Shown in pieces: positions 8,419 to 17,116 of a stretch of 54,844 nucleotides of DNA. The notes below the pieces were generated by a model that was not told the origin of the DNA, made no database searches, and was given only the letters and a program-made list of their open reading frames with translations. The stretch is from Actinomycetes bacterium (lineage in GTDB: Bacteria > Actinomycetota > Acidimicrobiia > Acidimicrobiales > SZUA-35). The stretch covers positions 1 to 54,844 of the forward strand of contig JAJRQY010000162.1 of the NCBI GenBank assembly GCA_024280015.1, given 5' to 3'. Within the stretch, counting starts at the first letter, position 1, and each line of letters begins with the position of its first letter. A program made the position numbers and the translations under genes.

Positions 8419-9642
8419 ATGATCACTCGGCGATCGAACAACGTCCGTCCAGCCCCAAGTTTGGTGTTCTTAGTTCTCCTACTCTCGCTATCGGCGTGCG
8501 CTCGCAATGACGATTCAGCAGGAATGGAAGCGACGTCTGCCTCCCTGATCAGCTCAGAGACCCGGGTCAGCGCCAAAGACCTTGCATTCTGCAAGGCATT
8601 CACGAGCCAGCTGGAGACCGAACCGGGTTCAGGATCAAGCCACGAGGAGTATCAGGCGGAGCTCACCGAATTGGCCCCTGGTGAACTGCGAGAGGTGATG
8701 GAGATACTGGAGGTTGGAGACAACAACGACAACCTTGACCAGGTCCACTTCGACGCCATCCGCGACCTCATGATCTGGGCAGATGAGCATTGTCGGGAGA
8801 CGACCGATGAGCCGGTTCGACAAATCGGGCCGGTGGATGCACCAGAGGGCTACTTCAGCTGCGGAAACCAGGTTTTGGCGGCGATTGAACCGGACCGGCT
8901 ACCCGGATCGATCATCATGTACGGTGATGGGGGCAGCGAAGATCCGTTCGGTGAGCCGCTTGTCGCCATCCTGACCGGTATTGGCATTGCCCCAACCTTT
9001 GATCCGGAGATTAAGGACCCCGTGGAGATCAATGGTGTCGTGGCAGAGACGGGCCCAGCTCGGTTCTTCGTTGGTGATATTGGACCGGCAAATACGTTTG
9101 TCGTGACCTGGATGCTGGACGGCAACGAGGTAACGGTGTTTGCTCGGGGCTATATCGAAGATGAGATTGACGAGTTGCTAGCAATTGCCAGAAGTGTCTC
9201 GATAGTGGACGGACAAGCGGTAGCCGACAAGGGGACGGGCGACATCCTGTACAACGGCGACACTCAACCGTTCTCAATTGCTGTTCCGTTCTTTCCTCGC
9301 GAAGAGCGGTATTCGCTGAACTATCAAACAGGCCAGGAACTCGGCATGCTGAGCCTCCATCAACTACAAATGAGTGAAGAAGCCTTTGTCGCCTCTCGTG
9401 CGTTCTACTGGCAAAGTGAGCCAAGTTTGGTCAATGGGTTACCCGGATTCACGGCACACGCGTGGAGCGAGACCGGGCCCTATGTCGCGGCATGGCGAGA
9501 GCCTGGTGGGGTTGTCATGCTTGCTGTCGGCAGCGGGGTGAAGGAGGATGATGTGACGGCTCTGGCTGAAGCCTCGGTCGTTCTTGACGCCGAGCAATGG
9601 CGAACCGCAGCCCGAATCGATGTTCGCTGTTTCGATTCCTGA
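8419..9642 (+). CDS. Hypothetical lipoprotein
   Basis: This is a 407-residue exported protein of unknown function. The N-terminus RPAPSLVFLVLLLSLSAC ends in a lipobox (LSAC), so Cys27 or so should be lipidated and the protein anchored on the outer face of the membrane. The mature part is acidic and has no domain I recognise. It contains a Cys in EHCRETTDEP, another in YFSCGNQVLAAIEPD and one in the final DVRCFDS, so disulfides are possible. Two similar beta-rich halves may exist, since TFVVTWMLDGNEVTVFARGY and YVAAWREPGGVVMLAVGSG both precede acidic helical stretches. The gene converges on the hut operon with only five bases between the stops. Confidence 0.72.
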   Translation: MITRRSNNVRPAPSLVFLVLLLSLSACARNDDSAGMEATSASLISSETRVSAKDLAFCKAFTSQLETEPGSGSSHEEYQAELTELAPGELREVMEILEVGDNNDNLDQVHFDAIRDLMIWADEHCRETTDEPVRQIGPVDAPEGYFSCGNQVLAAIEPDRLPGSIIMYGDGGSEDPFGEPLVAILTGIGIAPTFDPEIKDPVEINGVVAETGPARFFVGDIGPANTFVVTWMLDGNEVTVFARGYIEDEIDELLAIARSVSIVDGQAVADKGTGDILYNGDTQPFSIAVPFFPREERYSLNYQTGQELGMLSLHQLQMSEEAFVASRAFYWQSEPSLVNGLPGFTAHAWSETGPYVAAWREPGGVVMLAVGSGVKEDDVTALAEASVVLDAEQWRTAARIDVRCFDS

Positions 9643-9647
9643 TCGAG

Positions 9648-10790
9648 CTAGGTGACCGTCTGGGCAATGAGGGGCACGCCTGGGCGGTAGGCCAGGTCAT
9701 GATAAGAATCAGCATCGAGAATGACGAGGTGCCCCTTGGCTCCCGGAGCTAGGTATCCGACGTCGTCGCGCCGCAGTGCAGCGGCCCCACCAAGGGTGAC
9801 GGCTTGGATGGCTTCTTCGATGGTCATGTGCATGTCTCGCACCGCTAGCGCGATGCAGAACGAGAGCGATGTGGTGTAGCTGGAACCGGGATTGCAGTTG
9901 GAAGCAATGGCAACGGAGGCTCCAGCGTCGATGACACGACGGGCATCAGGGTAGGGCTGGCGGGTGCTGAAATCGGTGGCCGGCAGGAAGGTAGCAACGG
10001 TGTCACTGGCGGCCAGCGCTTCGATGTCCTCGTCGCTGAGGTAGGTGCAATGGTCAACCGAGGCGCATCCCATCTCGACGGCGAGCTGAACACCTGGGCC
10101 GTGACCAAGCTGGTTCCCGTGGAGGCGGAGGCCAAGCCCAGCTTCCCTACCAGCGGTTAGAACCTGGCGGCACTGGCCCTCATCAAAGGCCCCGACCTCG
10201 CAGAAGGCATCGATCCATCGGGCGTGCGGCCTGGCTGCGGTCAACATGTCGCCGCAAACCAGATCGATGTAGTCATCTGCTCGGCCCGCGTACTCGCTGG
10301 GTAAGAGGTGGGCCCCGAGGAAGGTTGTCTCCGACGTGATCTCCTGGGCTAGTCGCAGGCTTCGGGCCTCGTCCTTCACGTTCAAGCCGTAGCCCGACTT
10401 GATCTCAATGGTGGTCGTTCCCGCTCGATGGGCCTCCTCAAGCCGGGCCTTGCTCAGGGCTCGCAGGTCGTCATCGCTGGCGGCTCGAGTGGCGGTGGTG
10501 GTGACCTGAATCCCACCACCATCGTAAGGCTGACCGGCCATGCGTTTGCTGAACTCTTCGGCCCGGTCTCCGGCGAAAACAAGATGAGTGTGAGAGGCAA
10601 CAAAGCCAGGCAGGACACAGCGTCCTTGGGCATCGATGCGTTCATCGGCGACCTGTCCGACACCGTCGACCGAGACCACTTCGCCGTTGGCAATAACGAC
10701 AGACACATCGCGGAGCAAACCAAGCGCCCCCTCGCCCATCTCCGGCCGGTTGGTGACCAGCAAGCCAATATTGTCGATAACTGTGGCCAT
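9648..10790 (-). CDS. hutI: Imidazolonepropionase
   Basis: HutI hydrolyses 4-imidazolone-5-propionate to N-formimino-L-glutamate, the third step of histidine degradation. The amidohydrolase metal motif appears as FVASHTHLVFAGDRAEEF, followed by the HutI-typical FSKRMAGQPYDGGGI and IEIKSGYGLN. Further metal and substrate residues are visible in LRLHGNQLGHGPGVQL and ASVDHCTYLSDEDI. The length of 380 residues is slightly short for the family (about 400) but nothing essential seems missing. The ATG at 10790 overlaps the last base of the hutF stop (TGATG); a TTG three bases upstream is an alternative that overlaps by four. It is the last gene of the operon. Confidence 0.95.
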   Translation of the reverse strand: MATVIDNIGLLVTNRPEMGEGALGLLRDVSVVIANGEVVSVDGVGQVADERIDAQGRCVLPGFVASHTHLVFAGDRAEEFSKRMAGQPYDGGGIQVTTTATRAASDDDLRALSKARLEEAHRAGTTTIEIKSGYGLNVKDEARSLRLAQEITSETTFLGAHLLPSEYAGRADDYIDLVCGDMLTAARPHARWIDAFCEVGAFDEGQCRQVLTAGREAGLGLRLHGNQLGHGPGVQLAVEMGCASVDHCTYLSDEDIEALAASDTVATFLPATDFSTRQPYPDARRVIDAGASVAIASNCNPGSSYTTSLSFCIALAVRDMHMTIEEAIQAVTLGGAAALRRDDVGYLAPGAKGHLVILDADSYHDLAYRPGVPLIAQTVT

Positions 10791-12178
10791 CAAACAATGC
10801 CTTCCGTGACCTGAGCAATGGATGAGTTGAGCTCATCGGCCACCTTGATGGACCGGTGTTTGCCGCCCTGGGCGAGGAGTCGGCCGCCAACGACGACACC
10901 GTCGACATCGCGGGGGCTGGCACCAAAGACCACCGAAGCGAGAGCAGTTTCTTGGCTCGTCCCTGCCATTCGAACCGAGTCGAGACGCACCGAAACGAAA
11001 TCGGCCAGCTGTCCAGCCCGAAGTAGTCCGCCCTTCCAGCCAAGGGACCGGTAGCCGTTTCCGGAGGCCATGGACATCAGTGCCCTCACCGAGTGGTTGC
11101 CTCGCACATGACTGAGGAGTCGTTCATTCAACTCGACGGCTCTGGACTCTTCAAACATATCGATGACGGCGTGGGAGTCACTACCCAGGCTGATGTCGAT
11201 TCCCGCTTGGGCGAACTGGGTGGAAGGTCCGATGCCGTCGGCCAGGTCCCGCTCGGTGGTTGGACAAAGGCAAACGCTGGACTCGGATTCCTTGAGCAGC
11301 TTGATGTCAGACCGGGTCATGTGGGTGGCGTGGATGGCCGTCAACTGCGGGGAAAGGACCCCAGCTTGTTGTAACAGCTCGGTCGGTGATGCAGCGAAGG
11401 CGTCCTGGCATTGCTCCTTCTCGGTCAAGGTTTCGGAGAGGTGAACGTGGAGGGGAAGGTCATGGTTGTTGGCAAAACCACCGACCTGTTCCATCTCGGT
11501 GACCGAGAGAGCTCGCACCGAGTGGATGGCGGCACCGATCCGTACCCGGTCTGAGTTCGTAGTAGTGAGGAGGTCACCCACCCGGTTCGACCAGTCTCTG
11601 ACCGATCCGTCACTGAACCGTTGCTGGCCGTCACCAATGGGCAGGTAACCACCGTTCGCTGAGGACCCGGCGATACCGCCATGAAGGTAGGCCGTGTCCA
11701 ACAGGGTGATGCGAAGGCCAGCATCATTGACAGCGGCGAGCAAGGCCAGACCCATGGCGTTTGGATCGCTGTACGGAGTGCCGTCGGGCTGATGGTGGAC
11801 ATAGTGGAACTCGCCAACTGTGGTGATCCCGGCCAGAACCATCTCGCCATAGACAGCCCGCGCCAGCTGATAATAGGAGTCAGGCGTCAGCTTCTGAGCG
11901 ACCGCGTACATCTGTTCTCGCCATGTCCAGAACGAGCCTGTCCCTTCATGGGTTCGGCCCCGTAAGGCCCGATGGAAGGCGTGGCTATGGGCATTGACTA
12001 GCCCAGGAATGGTGAGGCCCTGAAGCCGGGTCGCGTTGGAAGGCGGAGCGACGGTGAAGCTGACGGAGTCGATCAAACCGCCAGCGGTCTCAAGCAGGAC
12101 ACCTTGTTCGACCTGCTGGTCAATCAGGGCGTACTCGCACCAGAATGAACCGTCGGTGCTTGGCAAAACCTTGCTCAC
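10790..12178 (-). CDS. hutF: Formimidoylglutamate deiminase
   Basis: HutF converts N-formimino-L-glutamate to N-formyl-L-glutamate and ammonia, the branch of histidine catabolism that later needs a deformylase. The 462-residue protein has the amidohydrolase motif GLVNAHSHAFHRALRGRTHE, which is characteristic of HutF, then FWTWREQMYAVAQKLTP, GEFHYVHHQPDG, LPLHVHLSETLTEKEQC, and the Asp ligand in LGSDSHAVIDMFEE. Its start ATG overlaps the stop of the deformylase-like gene upstream (ATGA), and its stop overlaps the hutI start, so expression is translationally coupled on both sides. The presence of hutF rather than hutG-only or formiminoglutamase tells that this organism uses the five-step route. 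Confidence 0.95.
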   Translation of the reverse strand: MSKVLPSTDGSFWCEYALIDQQVEQGVLLETAGGLIDSVSFTVAPPSNATRLQGLTIPGLVNAHSHAFHRALRGRTHEGTGSFWTWREQMYAVAQKLTPDSYYQLARAVYGEMVLAGITTVGEFHYVHHQPDGTPYSDPNAMGLALLAAVNDAGLRITLLDTAYLHGGIAGSSANGGYLPIGDGQQRFSDGSVRDWSNRVGDLLTTTNSDRVRIGAAIHSVRALSVTEMEQVGGFANNHDLPLHVHLSETLTEKEQCQDAFAASPTELLQQAGVLSPQLTAIHATHMTRSDIKLLKESESSVCLCPTTERDLADGIGPSTQFAQAGIDISLGSDSHAVIDMFEESRAVELNERLLSHVRGNHSVRALMSMASGNGYRSLGWKGGLLRAGQLADFVSVRLDSVRMAGTSQETALASVVFGASPRDVDGVVVGGRLLAQGGKHRSIKVADELNSSIAQVTEGIV

Positions 12179-12774
12179 GAACCGACCCGTTCAACAAAGG
12201 CGGTGATGCGTTCGATGAAGGCATCCCGACCGTTGCGGTTGAACTCATCCCAAGTCGACAAGGTCGCTGGGTCCTTGACCCGGTCAACAAAGAGCACACC
12301 ATCCAGGTGATCACACTCGTGTTGCCAAGTCCCCGCGGTCAGTCCTCGCTTGACCTCGTCATGCAAGACACCATCACCGTCGTAATAGCGCACACCAATA
12401 TTGACTTGGCGTTCGACGTCACCCCGCAGTGGAACAGACAGGCAACCCTCATTCACCACCACGATCTTGGGGCCATCGGGGTCATCCACTTGGCCCGGCG
12501 TGAGGAAGGTGATGGTGGGGTTGATGACGATGGTCAGCGGCAGTCTCGGCTTGTAGGGGTAGCGGGGGTTGTCAGTCACTTCCATCACCGTGACTCGGAG
12601 GGGAACACCGATCTGATTAGCGGCAATACCGGCACCATTTGCGGCCCGCATGGTGTCGACCAGGTCGCCAATCAGGGCTTGGGTCTCGTCCGATTTGATC
12701 TCATCGACGGGAACCTCGGTGGCCATCTGTCGAAGTACGGGATGGCCGATCTGGAGAATGTCACGTACTGTCAT
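12175..12774 (-). CDS. Peptide-deformylase family protein in the hut operon
   Basis: All three motifs of peptide deformylase are present: GAGIAANQIG (residues 47-56), EGCLSVP with metal ligand Cys111, and HECDHLDG with His152, Glu153 and His156. The length of 199 residues is normal. Ordinary def genes sit beside fmt and remove the N-formyl group of nascent proteins. This one lies inside the hut operon, coupled to hutF by ATGA, and there is no hutG (N-formylglutamate deformylase) in the operon. HutF makes N-formyl-L-glutamate, so this protein may hydrolyse that compound; this is inference. The ATG at 12774 is the end point of the five-unit overlapping minigene array described separately, so it has no free ribosome-binding site of the usual kind. 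Confidence 0.9.
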   Translation of the reverse strand: MTVRDILQIGHPVLRQMATEVPVDEIKSDETQALIGDLVDTMRAANGAGIAANQIGVPLRVTVMEVTDNPRYPYKPRLPLTIVINPTITFLTPGQVDDPDGPKIVVVNEGCLSVPLRGDVERQVNIGVRYYDGDGVLHDEVKRGLTAGTWQHECDHLDGVLFVDRVKDPATLSTWDEFNRNGRDAFIERITAFVERVGS

Positions 12775-12844
12775 TTTGTTGGCCTCATTTGGATGGCCTC
12801 ATCTTGCTGATCTCATTTCGACAGTCTCATTCTGGCGGCCTCAT
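12775..12844 (-). repeat. Five 14-bp tandem units forming overlapping ATGA minigenes
   Basis: Between the hutU stop and the deformylase start, the - strand carries exactly five 14-base units, each beginning ATGAG, at 12844, 12830, 12816, 12802 and 12788; the sixth ATGA, at 12774, is the deformylase start. Each unit reads as a complete minigene of five sense codons: MRPPE, MRLSK, MRSAR, MRPSK and MRPTK. Each TGA stop overlaps the next ATG as ATGA, because 14 bases plus one equals five codons. Positions 1-5 are identical in all units, whereas positions 6-14 have diverged. The first ATG comes five bases after the hutU TAG. Ribosomes leaving hutU could re-initiate stepwise through the array. Confidence 0.9.
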
Positions 12845-12849
12845 CGTGT

Positions 12850-14529
12850 CTAGGTTTCGGTCATGGGGATGCGCACCCCGCGCTCGGCGGCAACCTCATT
12901 GGCCCGTTCATAGCCAGCATCCGCATGGCGGATAACACCGGTCCCCGGATCATTGGTCAGGACTCGTTCCAGCTTCTCGCTGGCCAGGTCGGTCCCGTCA
13001 GCCACGCTGACTTGACCGGAGTGGATGGAACGGCCAATGCCGACCCCGCCGCCGTGGTGGATACTTACCCAGGTCGCCCCCGAGGAGGTATTGAGCATGG
13101 CGTTGAGTAGGGGCCAGTCGGCGATGGCATCCGAACCATCGATCATACCCTCGGTCTCACGGTAGGGCGAAGCTACCGAGCCCGAATCCAGATGGTCGCG
13201 ACCAATGGCAACTGGAGCGGAAATCTCACCCGAGGCCACCATCTGGTTGAAGCGCAGGCCAAGCCGGTGTCGCTCGCCGTATCCCAGCCAGCAGATGCGG
13301 GCGGGTAGTCCCTGGAATTCGACCCGTTCCTGGGCCATCTTGATCCAGCGGTGTAGGCCTTCGTCGTCAGGGAATTCTTCTAACACGGCTCGATCGGTGG
13401 CGGCAATGTCTGCCGGGTCCCCAGACAGTGCGGCCCAGCGAAATGGCCCCTTGCCTTCGCAGAACAGAGGCCGGATATAGGCGGGGACGAATCCGGGGTA
13501 GTCCAGTGCCCGGTCATAGCCGTGCAGTTTGGCTTCGGCCCGCAGGCTGTTGCCATAGTCAAAGACTTCCGAGCCTGCATCCATGAAACCAACCATGGCT
13601 TCACAGTGGCTGGCCATGGCTGCTCGAGAGCGGCGGATGTACTCATCGGGATTGTTGGTCCGCATCTCATGAGCGGCTTCATCAGACAGGTCGTTGGGCC
13701 AGTAGGTCATGGGGTCATGGGCCGATGTCTGGTCGGTGACGATGTCGGCATCGAAGTTCAACTCCAGCAGCTTGGGGAAGATGTCAGCGCAGTTTCCCTT
13801 GAAAGCAATGCTGAGCCCCCGTTTGGCCGCCTTGGCTTCGCTGGCCATCTTCATGGCCTCTTCGAGGGTGGCTGCTTGCACATCGACATAGCGGGTTTCT
13901 AGTCGCCGATCGATACTGCGCTGATCGACGTCAATACAGAGGGCGACGCCATCGTTCATGGTGACGGCCAGGGGCTGAGCGCCGCCCATCCCGCCCAAGC
14001 CTCCGGTGAGGGTGATGGTTCCGGCCAGGGTTCCGCCAAAGCGCTTTTTGGCGATAGCGGCGAAGGTCTCATACGTTCCCTGAAGGATCCCTTGGGTGCC
14101 GATATAGATCCAGGAGCCTGCCGTCATCTGGCCGTACATGGTCAGATCCATGTGCTCCAGCTTGCGGAACTCATCCCAGGTGGCCCAATCGGGAACGAGG
14201 TTGGAGTTGGCGATGATGGTGCGGGGCGCCCACTCGTGTGTCCGGAACACACCGACCGGCTTGCCTGACTGCACCAACATGGTTTCGTCATGCTTCAAGC
14301 TGCGAAGGGTGCGGGTGATGGCGTCGAATGCTTCCCAAGATCGGGCGGCTCGACCGGTGCCGCCATAGACCACCAGCTTGTCGGGATTCTCAGCATTGGC
14401 TGGATCCAGGTTGTTGTGGAACATGCGCAATACGGCTTCTTGTTGCCAACCCTGGCAGGAAATGTCTAGGCCAGTTGCAGCCCTGACTGGTCGTGGACCG
14501 GAGGTGCTTGACGCTGTGGCTGAGTTCAT
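12850..14529 (-). CDS. hutU: Urocanate hydratase
   Basis: HutU adds water to urocanate to give 4-imidazolone-5-propionate, using tightly bound NAD. The family is plain from [33 protein letters not shown], the NAD-binding region [19 protein letters not shown], and the C-terminal [20 protein letters not shown]. With the ATG at 14529 the protein is 559 residues, the usual size; an in-frame extension to 14637 would overlap hutH and adds non-family sequence. It follows hutH by 14 bases and precedes the minigene array by five. No obvious ribosome-binding site precedes the ATG, consistent with coupling to hutH. Confidence 0.96.
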   Translation of the reverse strand: MNSATASSTSGPRPVRAATGLDISCQGWQQEAVLRMFHNNLDPANAENPDKLVVYGGTGRAARSWEAFDAITRTLRSLKHDETMLVQSGKPVGVFRTHEWAPRTIIANSNLVPDWATWDEFRKLEHMDLTMYGQMTAGSWIYIGTQGILQGTYETFAAIAKKRFGGTLAGTITLTGGLGGMGGAQPLAVTMNDGVALCIDVDQRSIDRRLETRYVDVQAATLEEAMKMASEAKAAKRGLSIAFKGNCADIFPKLLELNFDADIVTDQTSAHDPMTYWPNDLSDEAAHEMRTNNPDEYIRRSRAAMASHCEAMVGFMDAGSEVFDYGNSLRAEAKLHGYDRALDYPGFVPAYIRPLFCEGKGPFRWAALSGDPADIAATDRAVLEEFPDDEGLHRWIKMAQERVEFQGLPARICWLGYGERHRLGLRFNQMVASGEISAPVAIGRDHLDSGSVASPYRETEGMIDGSDAIADWPLLNAMLNTSSGATWVSIHHGGGVGIGRSIHSGQVSVADGTDLASEKLERVLTNDPGTGVIRHADAGYERANEVAAERGVRIPMTET

Positions 14530-14543
14530 TGTTTGCTCGCTGA

Positions 14544-16076
14544 CTAGAGAAGGGGCCCGGAAACGGCTTCGATATTGCTGACAAAGTCTGGCCGGCTGAT
14601 GATCGTGTTTACCGCAGCAAGTTCGGGTGATAGCCATCGGTCCGAACCGAGGCCCGGCACCTCAGCTCGAATCTGTTGAAGGGCAGCCACGGTTGGCGGG
14701 GATGCTTGCAGCGGTGCTCGGCATTCGATTGCTCGGGTGCCGGCGGTGATTTCAACGGCCAAGATGTGACCCAGGTTCTGGACCGCCTCACGCAGTTTTC
14801 GACAGGCTCCCCATCCCATCGATACATGGTCTTCTTGCATGGCGCTGGTCGGGATGGTGTCAACGCTGGCCGGGACCGCAAGCCGCCGGTTGACTGCCAC
14901 CATTCCTGCCTGGGTGTAGTGCGCAATCATGAGACCGGAGTCGACTCCGGGGTCACCGGCAAGGAAGGGGGGCAAACCGTGAGAGCGACCAACATCGAGC
15001 ATTCGGTCGGTCCGTCGTTCGCACAGGGCTCCCAGATCAGCGATTGATACGGCTAAGAAATCAGCGACTTGGGCAACCGGTGCACCATGGAAGTTGCCGC
15101 ACGATTCGACCCGTCCGTCGGGCAGGATCATGGGATTGTCGATGGCAGAGGCGAGTTCTCGCTCGGCGATGAGGTTGGCGTGGGCGATGGTGTCTCGGAC
15201 TGCTCCGTGCACGGCTGGGGTGCAACGCAACGAGTAGGCGTCCTGAACCCGACTGTCGCCCTCCTGATGGCTGGCCATGATTTCGGAGTTAGCCAGCAAA
15301 GCCCGCAGATTGGTGGCACTATCGGCCTGACCGAGCTGGGGTCGCAGCGCCTGCAAGTCAGCGGCGAAGACCCGGTCGGTTCCCATCAATCCCTCGATGG
15401 TGAGGGCGGCAGCAATGTCGGCCACCTTGAGCAGGTGTTGCAAGTCAGCCAGGGCCAACAACAACATGCCAAGCATGCCGTCAGTACCGTTGATCAGAGC
15501 AAGCCCTTCTTTGGCCCGAAGCTTCACCGGCTCAATGCCGGCCTTCCCCAAGGCTGCGGCAACCGGTTGTCGTTGACCATGTTCGTCGATGATGTCGCCC
15601 TCGCCAATGATGCCCATGGCGCAGTGGGCAAGGGGAGCGAGGTCACCGGAAGCGCCGAGTGAACCATGCTCATGCACCGCTGGCGTGATACCGGCGTTCA
15701 ACATGGCGATGATGGTCTGGACCACGATGGGGCGCACACCGGAATAGCCCCGAGCCAGGCTGCGAGCTCGAAGCGCCATGGTCGCCCGAACAACTTCACC
15801 TTCGACCAAGGGCCCCATTCCCGCGGCATGGGAGCGCACAAGGGCGACCTGTAATTCGGCCGAGCGCTCTGGGGGGATTGGTGTGTCGGCAAGGGCGCCA
15901 AAACCAGTGGTTACTCCATAGACAGATTCCCCCTCGTCAAGGATTCGATCGATGATGGCGGCACTGGATGTGATGGCGTCGATTGCTGCATCGTCCAGTG
16001 CTAGATCGGCGCCGTGGCGAGCAATTGCGACAAGATCGTTAGCGGCAAGCCCGGTGTTGGAGAGTTGAACAGTCAC
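14544..16076 (-). CDS. hutH: Histidine ammonia-lyase
   Basis: HutH deaminates L-histidine to urocanate, the first step of the pathway. The self-formed MIO cofactor triad Ala142-Ser143-Gly144 lies in [15 protein letters not shown]. Other family landmarks are [12 protein letters not shown] near residue 53, [14 protein letters not shown], and [18 protein letters not shown]. The length is 510 residues, as expected. The chosen start is GTG at 16076. The bases before it on this strand are pyrimidine-rich (CCCTCCTC) and offer no Shine-Dalgarno sequence, so the message may be leaderless or start near here. It is the first gene of the hut operon; the upstream 170 bases should hold the operon promoter, but I cannot place it. 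Confidence 0.96.
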   Translation of the reverse strand: MTVQLSNTGLAANDLVAIARHGADLALDDAAIDAITSSAAIIDRILDEGESVYGVTTGFGALADTPIPPERSAELQVALVRSHAAGMGPLVEGEVVRATMALRARSLARGYSGVRPIVVQTIIAMLNAGITPAVHEHGSLGASGDLAPLAHCAMGIIGEGDIIDEHGQRQPVAAALGKAGIEPVKLRAKEGLALINGTDGMLGMLLLALADLQHLLKVADIAAALTIEGLMGTDRVFAADLQALRPQLGQADSATNLRALLANSEIMASHQEGDSRVQDAYSLRCTPAVHGAVRDTIAHANLIAERELASAIDNPMILPDGRVESCGNFHGAPVAQVADFLAVSIADLGALCERRTDRMLDVGRSHGLPPFLAGDPGVDSGLMIAHYTQAGMVAVNRRLAVPASVDTIPTSAMQEDHVSMGWGACRKLREAVQNLGHILAVEITAGTRAIECRAPLQASPPTVAALQQIRAEVPGLGSDRWLSPELAAVNTIISRPDFVSNIEAVSGPLL

Positions 16077-16180
16077 GAGGAGGGTGGTTCCGATCAGGAG
16101 TCGTGTCTTGCGTATCCTGGATCAGACTACAGATCCACGTCATATCTCAAGCTTTGCTCAGAGCTGCATCAGAAGTTAAT

Positions 16181-16214
16181 GGAGTTGACGACCCATTAAC
16201 GGGTCGCAAACTCC
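16181..16214 (-). terminator. Imperfect hairpin between cbiZ and hutH
   Basis: The arms GGAGTTgaCGACCC and GGGTCGcaAACTCC flank a six-base loop; lower case marks the two mismatched positions. A second overlapping inverted repeat, GTTAATGG/CCATTAAC (16175-16200), could compete with it. It lies just after the cbiZ stop on the - strand and may be its terminator, although no T-run follows. It shares the CGACCC-N6-GGGTCG core with the hairpin at 17034. Confidence 0.4.
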
Positions 16215-16249
16215 ATATTGTTCGTGTCGTGCCCGAGACCGGCGGGTCA

Positions 16250-16972
16250 TCAACCACTGGCCGCAATACCGCGGGCGACCGTGTTGCGGACCGCTCGGGC
16301 CAGTCGGCTTCCCCACTCTGACCGCGGGCCCATAAAGGCAATCATTCCGGTGTCAGTGGCATCGATAGCGTCGTCCTTGGCTGGGGAGGTCCGATCCTCG
16401 ACTGCTGATGGCGCCCAACAGATGACGACCGCGTCACTGGCGGTGCCGGTTCCTGGGATTCCGGCCTCGATTAGGGCCTGCGTCTTGGCTTCGGTCACGG
16501 TGATGATGGCATTGACGGCGGCTGCTGATGTGAGGGTGATGGGTAGCTGGACGATGATATTGATGGTGCCTGGACCGGGTTCGGAGGACCGTGACCTGTC
16601 GGTGAAGATGCCATCGTCATCGGCAGCCCATGTCGGCTTGGAGATACCAACGGTGGAGTCGACTCGCAGGCCGTTGGACGTTGCGTGCTGGATACGGGTG
16701 GTGTCAGCCGCGGTGACCAGGCAGGCCCCGCTCCCACGCAGACCAGCGCTGGTTGCAATCTCGGCTGCGTGAGCGTCCAGGTCGGTTCGGGAGTAGTCAA
16801 CGGGCACGCCGATGTTCAGCACCCAGTCGATCGGGGCGAGTCCGCCACCAACAGATGCCGAGGACAGAGCTGGCCGTGGGCCATCGAACTCCCAGACCAC
16901 GGTCGGCGCTTCGCCACCCGCTGGCTTGGCTAGAAACCGTGGTGATATCGCTGGAAAAGGGCGTTCTATCAC
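16250..16972 (-). CDS. cbiZ: Adenosylcobinamide amidohydrolase family (CbiZ)
   Basis: CbiZ cleaves the aminopropanol side chain of adenosylcobinamide to give adenosylcobyric acid, which lets cells salvage external cobinamides for B12 synthesis. The assignment rests on the characteristic VLNIGVPVDYSRTDLDAHAAE, ACLVTAADTTRIQHAT, the central GPGTINIIVQLPITLTSAAAV, and the sequence TEAKTQALIEAGIPGTGTAS followed by AVVICWAP. The C-terminal MGPRSEWGSRLARAVRNTV is also typical. The length of 240 residues fits the stand-alone form. The start is GTG at 16972. No other cobalamin gene and no cobalamin riboswitch is visible nearby; the leader contains only the hairpin at 17034. Confidence 0.8.
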   Translation of the reverse strand: MIERPFPAISPRFLAKPAGGEAPTVVWEFDGPRPALSSASVGGGLAPIDWVLNIGVPVDYSRTDLDAHAAEIATSAGLRGSGACLVTAADTTRIQHATSNGLRVDSTVGISKPTWAADDDGIFTDRSRSSEPGPGTINIIVQLPITLTSAAAVNAIITVTEAKTQALIEAGIPGTGTASDAVVICWAPSAVEDRTSPAKDDAIDATDTGMIAFMGPRSEWGSRLARAVRNTVARGIAASG

Positions 16973-17033
16973 TCCCGAACCCTATTCCCCGTCATTGCAA
17001 TCGAGACCCTGCCCCCAACTCCCGAACCGTGTG

Positions 17034-17065
17034 GACTTCGCGACCCAACAGAGGGTCGCGAAGTC
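17034..17065 (-). terminator. Perfect 13-bp hairpin upstream of cbiZ
   Basis: GACTTCGCGACCC and GGGTCGCGAAGTC pair perfectly around the loop AACAGA, and three more flanking bases pair after one mismatch. It lies between the stop of the peroxiredoxin-like gene and the cbiZ start. It could terminate the upstream message or attenuate cbiZ. No T-run follows on either strand, so a Rho-independent terminator is not proven. Confidence 0.45.
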
Positions 17066-17116
17066 GACATAGCTTGGTGGCAACGGGTCGGAAGCCTGCC
17101 AGTTTGAGGCGGAAGT

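Noticed and set aside
12145-12810. Long + strand frame opposite the deformylase gene
   Set aside because: It mirrors the codon structure of the deformylase gene, which has all three catalytic motifs; the + strand translation has no domain-like pattern.
15069-15662. 197-codon + strand frame inside hutH
   Set aside because: Shadow of hutH, which has a complete MIO motif and normal length; the + frame lacks a ribosome-binding site and recognisable sequence.
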